Assembly (NCBI RefSeq): GCF_001890925.1
Contig: NZ_MLCB01000146.1
Span: 1-33,183 of the forward strand
DNA from: Planktotalea frisia
Lineage (GTDB): Bacteria; Pseudomonadota; Alphaproteobacteria; Rhodobacterales; Rhodobacteraceae
DNA length: 33,183 nucleotides
Direction: 5' to 3'
Shown: piece by piece, positions 1-7,427 of the stretch
Position numbering within the stretch: the first letter of the stretch is position 1
How the letters are laid out: each line of letters opens with the position of its first letter
Notes under the pieces: model-generated
Told to the model about the DNA's origin: nothing
The model's input: only the letters and a program-made list of their open reading frames with translations
Database searches by the model: none
Position numbers and translations under genes: made by a program

Positions 1-65
1 GTCTTCAAGGTTGGATACATCTTAGCACGCTGTCCAGTTTTGCCGGACCACTTCAGGGGATAGCG

Positions 66-110
66 ATGGCTGAGAAACGAGAGAAGCCAGAAGAGATTGT
101 ATCGAATTGA
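66..110 (+). pseudogene. Truncated IS3-family orfA start (outer copy)
   Basis: The frame opens with MAEKREKPEEIVSN and stops after 14 codons. Its first residues parallel the start of the fuller OrfA beginning at 164 (shared KPEEIVS). The reading is cut where another IS end begins at about 108. I read it as the first codons of an IS3-family OrfA disrupted by insertion of a related IS. It cannot make a functional protein. Confidence 0.55.
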
Positions 111-485
111 GCCTCCCCATCTGAACTGGTCCACCGCTATGTTTAGGAAACGAAGGACCGAGAATGGCGAACAAGCAACCGAAGCCGGAAGAGATTGTCT
201 CGAAGTTACGGAAAGTTGAGGTATTGATGGGACAAGGTATGTCCCGTCTGGATGCGATCAGACAGATTGGAGTTGTTGAACAAACCTATTATCGCTGGCG
301 CAAGCAGTATGGTGGAATGGGCGTAGATCAATTGAAGGAACTGAAGCGGCTCCAGAAGGAGAATGAACAGCTGAGAAGAGCTGTGTCTGATCTGACGCTC
401 GACAAGTTGATCTTGAAGGAAGCCGCAAGGAGAAACTTCTAAGCCCCGTTCGTCGTGAGCAGCCCCACTTAAGTGGTCCATTTTG
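108..485 (+). mobile_element. IS3-family element remnant (orfA kept, orfB lost)
   Basis: An IS-end-like sequence starting near 108 (tgagcctccccatctg, then a tggtcca motif) precedes an orfA at 164. A related end-like sequence (tgagcagccccactt, then tggtcca) lies at about 459-485 in the same orientation. After orfA the -1 frame reads LSPVRREQ, which looks like the start of orfB, but stops within about 15 codons, so nearly all of the catalytic orfB (DDE domain) is missing. The element is therefore a non-autonomous remnant. The exact boundaries are inferred. Confidence 0.6.
164..442 (+). CDS. IS3-family transposase OrfA (helix-turn-helix subunit)
   Basis: This 92-residue protein has the standard layout of IS3-family OrfA. 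The N-terminal HTH (about residues 8-50) has the typical QTYYRWRKQYGG recognition segment. A heptad-like coiled coil (about 55-90, LKRLQKENEQLRRAVSDL) would serve for oligomerisation and for joining OrfB. In a complete IS3 element a programmed -1 frameshift near the end of OrfA makes the OrfAB transposase; here the orfB frame is destroyed just downstream. The product could still bind IS ends but could not catalyse transposition by itself. The family call is secure; the IS group is not assigned. Confidence 0.85.
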   Translation: MANKQPKPEEIVSKLRKVEVLMGQGMSRLDAIRQIGVVEQTYYRWRKQYGGMGVDQLKELKRLQKENEQLRRAVSDLTLDKLILKEAARRNF

Positions 486-505
486 AATGTTAGTGCATAA
501 TCGGC

Positions 506-964
506 CTAGTTTCCATGGGAACGATGGTTTCTGGGGCTAAGACAAGAAACGCTGGGGAGGCTGGTGGAGTGAAAGGCCAGAGATAGGCAAGGGTGTTCTG
601 ACAGCCGGTAGGCACGAATACTTGCAGCCAACGAAAGCCCCCGCCTCGCGTGCGTGCGCGCGCATGAACACACAATTCTGTCTTTTTTCCGTAAACGCGC
701 TGAATTATCGGGTGCCTCCGCTGCCAACCCCGTCATTATCCGGGCAAACACACCTATATCGCTCCAGCGTTTCCAGCGGTTGTACAACGTCTTGGGCGGA
801 CCATACGCTGCGGGGGCATCACACCAGCGTAAGCCATTGCGATTGATGAAGATAATACCACTCAAAACACGCCTATCGTCGACGCGTGGCCTACCTCGGC
901 TCCTTGGAAAGTACGGACGAAGCCGCCTCATCTGTTCTTCGGTTAGCCAGTAAAGATTGCTCAT
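506..964 (-). pseudogene. IS5-family transposase, truncated N-terminal part
   Basis: The N-terminal ~85 residues are typical of an IS5-family transposase with a DUF4096-type DNA-binding domain: MSNLYWLTEEQMRRLRPYFP, then RVDDRRVLSGIIFINRNGLRW and the YNRWKRWSD motif. After about 'IMTGLAAEAPDN' (near position 710) the resemblance ends and the frame runs on through unrelated, Cys/Arg/Ser-rich residues to 506. The catalytic DDE domain is absent. About 490-700 holds no gene I recognise. The upstream sequence to 1038 is the proper IS 5' end, so this copy is broken only at its 3' side. Confidence 0.8.
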
Positions 965-1038
965 CGTTCCCCCAAATCATTGGGGTTCGTGAATCATGAC
1001 GACAAACCAGCATCAAGGCAATTAATGGGTCCTGAGCC
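706..1038 (-). mobile_element. Left IS5-family copy, 5' end and partial transposase
   Basis: The minus-strand end starts at about 1038 with ggctcaggaccc, followed by an untranslated leader and the transposase start at 964. The outer 57 bp (986-1042) are identical, in inverted orientation, to 33127-33183. The shared flanking 'cttag/tta' agrees with the TNA-type target preference known for part of the IS5 family; the exact terminus is inferred. The IS interrupts the distal side of the satellite-like element that begins at 1043. Confidence 0.7.
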
Positions 1039-1106
1039 TAAGTTCTGACATGAGTATCTCCTTCAAGGGAAAGTGCCGCGTCGCTGCGGGGTTGTGTGTG
1101 TGTCGG

Positions 1107-3968
1107 TCATGACCAAGTGTCGGGATCGAAAACATCATCTAAAGGTGAAACTAACGGGTTTGACGGGTTTAACGGGTTAGTTTCCCCCTCTCTATATACA
1201 GAGGGGGTCTCTGCCTTTTCCGTGTGACTGGGAAGAAACCCGTTATACCCGTTAAACCCGTTTTGTTGCTCTGTCGTGGCATCATCAGCTTGGACACGAT
1301 ACACCCGCGAGCCTGAATTCGCATCGGCCCGCCCGGTCAGGCGTAGGCCATGCACAATTCGGCCTTCTCTGAATTTTAGAATTCTGCCAAGGCTTCGAAC
1401 CGACTTCAGCGCCCGATCGCCTGCCAGATCGAGCAAAGCCGTTTCTAGCGGCGCGTCGATCATTTCGCCTTTTGCAACCGACTGCACCTCTTTGGCTGTA
1501 AACTCTGCAGTGTTGAATTGATCGCGTAGTGCATCGAGTAATGCAAAGAGTGCGTCGGCCTCAGGATCAGCGGCCTGCGCCGCGCGCACAAGATCCATCG
1601 GGTCGCCAAATTCATGCGGGCGTAACACTCTGTCAGCCCAGCACACGGTTTGCCTTACAAGATCGTCCCACGCCTCGAATGACGCCAAGCGCCCCGGTGC
1701 GCGTTTCTGCAAATGGCTATAGCGGGCGCGGATCAGGATGCACGCGGCGGCTACCATTTCCATGCGGTGATCGAGCACCCATTGCAGCGGGTCGATATCG
1801 AATTGACGCGCAAACGGTTGATCGGTTTCTGGATCAATCCGGCAAATAATGACGCGGCGCGGCAAGTCACCGGCAAGTGACAGATTGTTGCCTGTCAGGA
1901 TCAACAGCGCGCGGTTAGGAATTCGGATCGCTTCCGACTTGCCCAGCACTCGATCGATCATTGCATCAGCCGTGATAAAAGCCGCCATGCTCGCGCTGTC
2001 AAAAATGCCGATCACGTTGTCCCAAACAAGCGCCTTGCCGCCTGTCCGCAGTGCCGTAAACAGCCGCTTCCGCGTTTCCTCATCATCGCGCCCTTGCGTG
2101 TGCGGCCATACGTCCGGCGCGCGTCCTTCGATCAACGCTCCCACGCAGCTCGCCAGCAGCGTCTTGCCCGATCCTTGAATGGGTGCATCAAACGCTATCG
2201 CGGGTGCGGTCGGCAAAACCGGGCGTGTGACCGCTGTCAGGATCGCCGCCAGCAGCGCGCCCTTTGCCGATGCATCCACAAAGGGAAAGGTTGCAAAGGG
2301 ATGCAACAGCGTTTCTAGCGCACGCTTTGCATCATCTAGCGTCGGATTGTCCGGCACCTCGGGCACATCCTCGCCAAGCGGATCAAAGAGCAAGCGCGTT
2401 TCCACGTCATAGCCGAGGCTTGTGAGCGCCGATCCATCACGCCGGATCGTTGGTGCCGTGATCACGCCCTCGATCGGCTTCAGCTTGCGCCTTTCGCCCT
2501 GTGCAATGACTTGTTTCAGCAGTCCGGGCGGCGGGTCACTGTCAACTAACACAACAAAATCGCCTTGCTGCACGTATTTCCAAAATTGGGTCGTGTTCCC
2601 AAGATGGTGCGCTAAGCCCGCTTCGCAAAGCGGATGCAAGCGGCCATCCTCGGCAAGCGCAAGCTGCCCCCCAAAATCATAGGTCACCGGATCTCGGCGC
2701 ATTAGTTCGATCGTGGCGGTCGCGGCTTCGGACGTGTGGCCCTTCACCAATTCCACCCGCGCGGGTGCGCGTTGCAGTCGATATGTTTTCCCGCCATGCG
2801 CAAAACTATGCAGCGACGGGCGCGCCTGCATAAGATACAAGCGGCCAACCGTTCGCCCGCCGTCATAATCAGGCTCGATCGGATCGCGGGTTATGCATCC
2901 GTGGTATTTGTTGCGATTGTCCAGCAGATCCCCGACTGTGACGCTTGTTAATCTTCCATCATGTTCAACTTGCACCACAAAGTCGCCCGCAAGGTTGCCT
3001 GTCTCCAATGCCCGCCGCGCACTTTTTTCTGCGCGTTCGATCGCCTCTTTGTCATCTTGATCTGTCAGCTTCGTAATCTCTTTGACGCGTTTGGCCACCC
3101 AACTTTCTTTGACTTCTTCGGCGTCAGGCTGCGCCGCGCCCTTTGCGTCACTTTTTATCGCGGAAAGTTGGTCGCTTTCTTGCGCTGTCAGGTCAGGCAA
3201 AGCAGCGCGCGTGTCGGTTGGCAATGCATCGGCATTGATCAAGACAGGATCGCCCCGGCGTTGTTCCAGACCTGCACCACAAGCCGCCCCGCCTGCAAAG
3301 TCTAGCCGTGATTGCTGCCACACGGATGCATCGACTAGGGTTCGCTCCAGCATCGCCCCTGACTTACTGATTTCGATGTGACCATGACCAGCGAGCCAAA
3401 GCCGATCCACAAGCGCCTGTCCTGCGCGGGGGATGTCGGCAGCGTCCTGCAGTAGCATATAAACCCGCTGCCCCTGAATGCCGCGCAACTCCTTTTCGCC
3501 TTGCCAGATACAAGAGGATGCAGACGGCCACCACAATAGGCCAGCATCGAGCAGACCGGGCGCGGCCTTTCCGATCGCTTGCACAAGGCTATCCCGATCG
3601 AGCGCCTCACAATCAGCGGCGGGGTCATAGTCCAACATCAGCACACCTGCACCCTGCGGCCATGCAAAGGCGTCGTTGGTCCGCGTTGTTGCCCCCTGCG
3701 GCTTGCCTGCATCGGCAAACGCCTTGCGGGTCATCACTTTGGTCGCTGCGTTTTTTGGCGCGCTATAGACAAGCGCCTGCGCCGGTGTCAGGCTTTGCAG
3801 GATCGCCCCTAAGTCTGCCAGTGTTGAAAGTTCACGTGTCTCGACCTTACCTTGCGATAGGTTGCCGCCGGCTTGCTTTAGTAGATCGCCACCTGCGCCC
3901 AATGAAAACCCCTTGGAAAGCCGTGTCGGTTTGATCGCGGTAATTATGGAAAGCGTAGCTGTGTTCAT
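1107..3968 (-). CDS. Mobile-element primase-helicase (PrimPol-like plus AAA+ helicase)
   Basis: This large replication protein (953 aa from the ATG at 3968, which has GAGG about 10 nt upstream; a TTG at 3983 is an alternative) fits satellite and plasmid replicases. N-terminal PrimPol-type signatures are MLDYDP (about 112-117), QGQRVYM (about 165-171) and GHIEISKSGAMLERTLVDA (about 196-214). An HSFAHGG motif lies near 387. The helicase part has Walker A APIQGSGKT (about 595-603), Walker B-like ALVWDN (about 646-651), a LLILTGNN sensor motif (about 688-695) and DLPRR as a probable arginine-finger region. The extreme C-terminus carries NGFNGYNGF and NPLNPSNPL, which are the translation of DNA iterons. 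It probably primes and unwinds the element's own origin. The specific family was not verified by search. Confidence 0.8.
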   Translation of the reverse strand: MNTATLSIITAIKPTRLSKGFSLGAGGDLLKQAGGNLSQGKVETRELSTLADLGAILQSLTPAQALVYSAPKNAATKVMTRKAFADAGKPQGATTRTNDAFAWPQGAGVLMLDYDPAADCEALDRDSLVQAIGKAAPGLLDAGLLWWPSASSCIWQGEKELRGIQGQRVYMLLQDAADIPRAGQALVDRLWLAGHGHIEISKSGAMLERTLVDASVWQQSRLDFAGGAACGAGLEQRRGDPVLINADALPTDTRAALPDLTAQESDQLSAIKSDAKGAAQPDAEEVKESWVAKRVKEITKLTDQDDKEAIERAEKSARRALETGNLAGDFVVQVEHDGRLTSVTVGDLLDNRNKYHGCITRDPIEPDYDGGRTVGRLYLMQARPSLHSFAHGGKTYRLQRAPARVELVKGHTSEAATATIELMRRDPVTYDFGGQLALAEDGRLHPLCEAGLAHHLGNTTQFWKYVQQGDFVVLVDSDPPPGLLKQVIAQGERRKLKPIEGVITAPTIRRDGSALTSLGYDVETRLLFDPLGEDVPEVPDNPTLDDAKRALETLLHPFATFPFVDASAKGALLAAILTAVTRPVLPTAPAIAFDAPIQGSGKTLLASCVGALIEGRAPDVWPHTQGRDDEETRKRLFTALRTGGKALVWDNVIGIFDSASMAAFITADAMIDRVLGKSEAIRIPNRALLILTGNNLSLAGDLPRRVIICRIDPETDQPFARQFDIDPLQWVLDHRMEMVAAACILIRARYSHLQKRAPGRLASFEAWDDLVRQTVCWADRVLRPHEFGDPMDLVRAAQAADPEADALFALLDALRDQFNTAEFTAKEVQSVAKGEMIDAPLETALLDLAGDRALKSVRSLGRILKFREGRIVHGLRLTGRADANSGSRVYRVQADDATTEQQNGFNGYNGFLPSHTEKAETPSVYREGETNPLNPSNPLVSPLDDVFDPDTWS
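1152..1263. other. Candidate replication origin: opposed 9-bp iterons around a dyad
   Basis: Three tandem 9-bp units of pattern TRACGGGTT occupy 1152-1178. Three units in the opposite orientation (AACCCGTTA, TACCCGTTA, AACCCGTTT) occupy 1237-1263. Between them lies a dyad: CCCCCTCT (1184-1191) and AGAGGGGG (1200-1207) around a ctatatac centre. The whole block lies within the 3' end of the primase-helicase gene. Iterons flanking an AT-rich centre near the initiator gene are the usual form of plasmid and satellite origins. The repeats and dyad are seen directly; the origin function is inferred. Confidence 0.6.
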
Positions 3969-4080
3969 TTCAAAATGCCTCAAAGCGTTTGCCCAAGGCG
4001 CAAAGCGGTGCTATGATACCCCACGATCTGCCCGACCGTATTGATACCTTTGCCCGTCCGCGCCTGCCTGCGGGCGGATT

Positions 4081-4287
4081 TTATTTTTGTGCGAAAACCG
4101 GTTGCGGTGCGCCATCAACGGCCAGATCCGGAAACGCGGCCTCTAGATCCGCCAGCGCGGCCAACATGTGATCGGCCAAGGCTGGATCCTGTTCGGCGCG
4201 GGTCGCTAGGATATCCGCAAAGGCGCATCCATGATCAGTGATCAGGGTCAAAAGCGGGCGAGTGAATCGACGTGCATGATCCATCAT
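4081..4287 (-). CDS. Small protein of satellite element, unknown function
   Basis: This 68-residue frame begins MMDHARRFTRPLLTLITDHG and has an Ala/Leu/Asp-rich helical C-terminal half (DHMLAALADLEAAFPDL). Its ATG overlaps the stop of the AlpA-like gene as ATGA (4284-4287), which implies translational coupling and supports it as a real gene. No domain or membrane segment is recognised. About 110 bp, including a GC-rich imperfect hairpin near 4058-4080, separate it from the primase-helicase start. In related elements small proteins here are often regulators or replication accessories, but nothing in the sequence shows that for this one. Confidence 0.55.
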   Translation of the reverse strand: MMDHARRFTRPLLTLITDHGCAFADILATRAEQDPALADHMLAALADLEAAFPDLAVDGAPQPVFAQK

Positions 4288-4610
4288 TTGCGTTGCCCCT
4301 TCTTTTCAACCAGCGAGTCGCGATGGCGCAACACCCATTCGCGGACATCGTCAACGTGATAGAACACGCTGCGTAGGACGCGGACAGGACGTGGCCCAGT
4401 ACCGTCAACACGCTTCTTAGCCAGTGTGTCCGCTGTCACATCAGCCAATGCTTGCAGGTCGCCATCGTCCAGCAAGTCCAGCGATGCCTTGACGCGACAA
4501 CGCCGCTCTTCAGTTGTTTCAGTGGGAAAAGGAACGCCGGCCATCAGCAACTCGGCGCGTGTGGTAGCAGGTAATTTTACCCACTCAAGGTCTTCAATTC
4601 TTACGTTCAT
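4284..4610 (-). CDS. AlpA/excisionase-like DNA-binding protein
   Basis: 108 residues. The central part resembles the helix-turn-helix of AlpA/Xis-type regulators: TLAKKRVDGTGPRPVRVLRS, followed by VFYHVDDVREWVLRH (about 65-95). The pattern 'short helix, dGtGP, basic strand, Y-x-x-x-D-V-x-x-W' is usual for winged-helix excisionases placed next to an integrase. The start at 4610 is chosen because GGAG lies 9 nt upstream; the ATG at 4619 sits directly on that GGAG. It lies in the minus-strand operon and overlaps the next gene. The likely role is control of excision or of the replication genes. The N-terminal ~45 residues are not recognised. Confidence 0.6.
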   Translation of the reverse strand: MNVRIEDLEWVKLPATTRAELLMAGVPFPTETTEERRCRVKASLDLLDDGDLQALADVTADTLAKKRVDGTGPRPVRVLRSVFYHVDDVREWVLRHRDSLVEKKGQRK

Positions 4611-4674
4611 GGCAACCATCTCCGTTGTGGTGATGGTTACTCATTAAAAGCAGTTTTTTTGGTCTGTCGCCCGC

Positions 4675-4688
4675 TTAGCCGCGGCTAA
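4675..4688. promoter_or_regulatory. 14-bp perfect palindrome upstream of AlpA-like gene
   Basis: TTAGCCGCGGCTAA is a perfect palindrome. It lies 65-78 nt upstream of the AlpA-like start at 4610 and between that gene and the 157-aa gene, which ends at 4702. Its position fits an operator for the AlpA-like protein or another regulator. No adjoining T-tract makes it a convincing terminator. Confidence 0.4.
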
Positions 4689-4701
4689 TTTCCAGAAATC
4701 G

Positions 4702-5175
4702 TTACGCGGTGCGAAGCTTTTTTATCCATCCTCGGACAGTACGATCAGAGGGCAGGTCGTCGGCGTTTTCTGTCTCGGTCTGAATGCGGTCCAAGACTAG
4801 AAAAGCAAGATGGTTGTCGCTGGTGTTCGGTCTGGAATTGAAAAGTTCCTTCGCTATTTCCTGCATCCACGCGTATTTGCTGGTGCGGGGTTTTCGGGCT
4901 TTGGCGCGGTTGTCAGCAGTCACCTTATCGCGCCGGTGCATCTCGGCGATGATCTGCGCATCAATTGCCAGAACAATCTCGTCCTCAACGCCCCGCCAAT
5001 CCACATCCCAATCGGGTGCCCCTAAGGCCAACGCAACGTGACGGCCAAAGCGATAGTGCTGTGGGAACGTGCCAAGTAGTTCTTCCAACACCTTAACGCA
5101 GGCGTCATACCTTTTTTCATCGGCGTATTCACGGGCAACGCTGATAGCGTACTTGGCCTCCTCTATCTCAATCAC
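4702..5175 (-). CDS. Satellite element protein of unknown function (157 aa)
   Basis: The GTG start overlaps the integrase stop by 8 nt, so the gene is probably translationally coupled to int. The N-terminal half is helical and acidic (EEAKYAISVAREYADEKRYD, then VKVLEELLGTFP), somewhat TPR-like. The middle is basic (NRAKARKPRTSKYAWMQEIA). The C-terminus, DRTVRGWIKKLRTA, looks like the last helix of a helix-turn-helix. No family is recognised. It is soluble, with no signal or membrane segment. Coupling to the integrase suggests a role in integration control or early element biology, which is inference only. Confidence 0.6.
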   Translation of the reverse strand: MIEIEEAKYAISVAREYADEKRYDACVKVLEELLGTFPQHYRFGRHVALALGAPDWDVDWRGVEDEIVLAIDAQIIAEMHRRDKVTADNRAKARKPRTSKYAWMQEIAKELFNSRPNTSDNHLAFLVLDRIQTETENADDLPSDRTVRGWIKKLRTA

Positions 5176-6202
5176 GGTGCAGGCTTTCCGGTTGTAGCTG
5201 TGTGTAACGGCGCAGCATGTTCCAATCCCTATGGCCTGTCACAAGGGCCACTTGCTCTATCTGGTAGCCAGCTTCGAATAGTCGTGACGCAGCATCGTGG
5301 CGAAGGTCGTGGAAGCGTAAGTCGGCAATCCCGCATGAGGCCACCGCACGGGTGAAGGATGTTGATATTGTGGCAGGGTCATATGGGAATATGCGGTCAC
5401 CGTCTTGGCGTTGGTCTTGGATGATAGCCAGAGGGTCGATGACAGCGCTGTCGATAGTCACAGGGCCAGCAAGCAACGGCACAGTCTGGTCATTGCCCTT
5501 CTTGGCTCGTGGGTGCTTGCGGTCTCTGATGGTGATTGTCTTGCGGGTTTCGTCCAGATCATCCCAACGCAGTCGCGTTATCTCGGATAGCCGCATCCCG
5601 CTGGCAATGGCAAACTGCACGATGTCCCATATAGGCAGGCCACGCAGTCTCTTCGCCCAAAAGTCGCGCAAGCCTATCAATTCGGCATCGGTGGGCCGAC
5701 GCTTGCGCTCTTCTGGCCGCGCAATAGCCCCAGATGCCCCTAAGACTGCCCTCGCACTGGCCAGAGCCGCAACGGCCCGTGACGTATCCACATCGGCCAG
5801 CGCCCCGCCGTGGCGCAGGATGGAACCGATATAGGACAGGTCCATCAGGATCGTAGCTGGGCCAGCACCACCGTTGCGCCTTTGCTTGGCAAAGTCTCGG
5901 AATGTGCCAACGTCCATCGCGCCGGTAGGAACGCGCCCTATGTACTCACAGATAATGCGGATAGCGGCCATCTTGGAACGGGACGGTGCTTTCGTCTCGG
6001 TCAGGTGTGTTAGGTATTCTTCGGCCAACTGGCCAAAGGTAGCGTCACGGTCAGGGCGCTTCCCATCATCCAGCGCGGCCTCAAACTGACGCGCCCAGCG
6101 CTTTGCCTCTGTCTTGCTGCGGAAGGATTTGGATTTTCGTTTCCCCCCAGCGTTTACTTGTGCTGTATAGTAGCCTGGACGCGTTTCAAATATAGAGGCC
6201 AA
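5168..6202 (-). CDS. Tyrosine site-specific integrase (dusA-associated)
   Basis: A phage-type tyrosine recombinase of 344 aa. The N-terminus has an arm-binding region (RPGYYTAQVNAGGKRKSKSF, then SKTEAKRWARQFEAAL), followed by a core-binding SAM-like domain (about 55-160). The catalytic domain shows Arg in ASGMRLSEI, a probable Lys in the RKHPRAKKG strand, HDLRH for the H-x-x-R box, His in TGHRDW and the nucleophile Tyr in RRYTQL. The TTG at 6202 is preferred because AAGGAA lies 8 nt upstream; the frame stays open to another TTG at 6286 but runs there through repeat DNA. It is divergent from and adjacent to dusA, matching the known dusA-integrase family. It heads the minus-strand element operon. 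Confidence 0.85.
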   Translation of the reverse strand: MASIFETRPGYYTAQVNAGGKRKSKSFRSKTEAKRWARQFEAALDDGKRPDRDATFGQLAEEYLTHLTETKAPSRSKMAAIRIICEYIGRVPTGAMDVGTFRDFAKQRRNGGAGPATILMDLSYIGSILRHGGALADVDTSRAVAALASARAVLGASGAIARPEERKRRPTDAELIGLRDFWAKRLRGLPIWDIVQFAIASGMRLSEITRLRWDDLDETRKTITIRDRKHPRAKKGNDQTVPLLAGPVTIDSAVIDPLAIIQDQRQDGDRIFPYDPATISTSFTRAVASCGIADLRFHDLRHDAASRLFEAGYQIEQVALVTGHRDWNMLRRYTQLQPESLHRD

Positions 6203-6217
6203 CGGGCAGTTCCTTGT

Positions 6218-6321
6218 GCAAACAATCCTGGATCGGTGTTTGCACAATCGTAAACAGTTTGCGATTTGTTTGCAATCCGTCTGCAATTGGCGACAATTTA
6301 GGCGCTATTGGGGCGCTATTG
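6218..6321. repeat. Short repeats between integrase and dusA (probable Int arm sites)
   Basis: GTTTGC-type motifs occur at 6238-6244, 6257-6263 and 6268-6274, a related TCTGCA lies at 6280-6285, and an inverted TGCAAAC lies at 6218-6224. Two direct GGCGCTATTG copies follow at 6301-6310 and 6312-6321. The cluster lies between the integrase start and the conserved dusA coding sequence, where integrase arm-type or operator sites are expected. The repeats are visible; their role is inferred. Confidence 0.5.
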
Positions 6322-6347
6322 AGAAACTAGAAAATGAGAAAAAACAA

Positions 6348-7361
6348 TTGATAGAAAGAGAAAAAGCTAGTGTTTCAAGGGCCGCGCGATTATCCGTCGC
6401 GCCCATGATGGAGTGGACCGATAGGCATTGTCGTTTTTTCCATCGCCTCATGTCCAAGCAAGCGTTGCTCTATACAGAGATGGTGACATCGCCAGCGTTG
6501 GTGCGTGGGAATGCGACGCATTTGTTGCGCTATTCGCAAGCGGAGCAGCCCGTCGCTTTGCAGCTAGGTGGCTCTGATCCAGCCGAGTTGGCAGAAGCCG
6601 CGCGTTTGGGCGCACAAGCGGGCTATGCAGAGATTAACCTAAACGTGGGGTGTCCGTCGGACCGTGTGCAAAACGGCGCGTTCGGCGCCATCCTGATGCG
6701 CGACCCCAAGCTGGTGGCAGAATGCTGCGCAGCGATGATCAAAGCCTCGCCTGTAGAAGTGACCGTCAAATGCCGCATCGGCGTGGATGATCAAGAGCCA
6801 AGCGACGTGTTGCCAGAATTCATCGCGCGTGTTGCTGGGGCAGGGGTTGGACGCTTCACCATCCATGCGCGCAAAGCGTGGCTGCAAGGGCTCAGCCCAA
6901 AAGAGAACCGTGATATTCCACCACTCGACTATGAATTGGTGCAGCAAATGAAGGGGCTTTTTCCTGCACTGCATCTCAGTCTCAATGGGGGGGTTACGAC
7001 CCTTGCGGATGCTAAAGCCGCGCTGGATCGGGGGATGGACGGTGTGATGATTGGGCGCGCAGCGTATCATCAACCTGGCGACATTCTGATGGACGCGGAT
7101 CATATGATTTTCGGCGCACCCAAACTTGAGCGCACACGCGAAGACATTGTGATGGCTATGTTGCCCTATATTGACGCGCATATCGCTGAGGGCGGCAAAC
7201 TTGGCCAAGTGACGCGCCACATGCTTGGGATATTCGCGGGCAAGCCCGGTGCGCGCCATTGGAAACGTCATCTATCAGAAAACGCCCACAAGTCTGACGC
7301 TGGTTCTCATACTGTGGTTGATGCCATTGAAATGATGCACGCTGCGCGCCCCGCGGCTTAG
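6348..7361 (+). CDS. dusA: tRNA-dihydrouridine(20/20a) synthase DusA
   Basis: DusA reduces uridine to dihydrouridine in the tRNA D-loop using FMN and NADPH. The conserved start RLSVAPMMEWTDRHCRFFHR is followed by LYTEMVTSPALVRG, the catalytic cysteine in NLNVGCPSDRVQNGAFGAIL, VKCRIGVDD, FTIHARKAW, and the FMN-phosphate region LNGGVTT and GVMIGRAAYHQPG. A TTG start at 6348 gives 337 aa, the usual length. The frame is open back to a GTG at 6216, but that stretch is integrase-side repeat DNA. The N-terminal ~18 codons come from the integrated element, so the gene's natural promoter and start were probably replaced by the insertion. The true start is uncertain. Confidence 0.9.
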   Translation: MIEREKASVSRAARLSVAPMMEWTDRHCRFFHRLMSKQALLYTEMVTSPALVRGNATHLLRYSQAEQPVALQLGGSDPAELAEAARLGAQAGYAEINLNVGCPSDRVQNGAFGAILMRDPKLVAECCAAMIKASPVEVTVKCRIGVDDQEPSDVLPEFIARVAGAGVGRFTIHARKAWLQGLSPKENRDIPPLDYELVQQMKGLFPALHLSLNGGVTTLADAKAALDRGMDGVMIGRAAYHQPGDILMDADHMIFGAPKLERTREDIVMAMLPYIDAHIAEGGKLGQVTRHMLGIFAGKPGARHWKRHLSENAHKSDAGSHTVVDAIEMMHAARPAA

Positions 7362-7427
7362 GTTGCGGCTTGCTAAGGGTCTTCCTTTCTGGCTTTTGTA
7401 CTCAAAGTTTAACGAAAGGACCCAAAC

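Larger units (their letters stand above)
1043..6420 (-). mobile_element. Satellite-like integrative element in dusA, IS-truncated
   Basis: All five genes run on the minus strand in the order integrase, 157-aa unknown, AlpA/Xis-like, 68-aa unknown, primase-helicase. Several junctions overlap. The integrase start abuts the 5' end of dusA, a known attachment hotspot for tyrosine integrases of prophages and islands, so the right attachment site probably lies within the first conserved dusA codons (about 6395-6430). No capsid, portal or terminase gene is present. The distal end is lost to IS5 at 1042, and no left att copy is visible. The layout resembles phage-inducible islands or satellites of Gram-negative bacteria. 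The right boundary is approximate. Confidence 0.65.

Noticed and set aside
1849-3934. Many plus-strand frames of 70-140 aa
   Set aside because: They are antisense to the primase-helicase and rich in Arg/Ser/Pro without domains.
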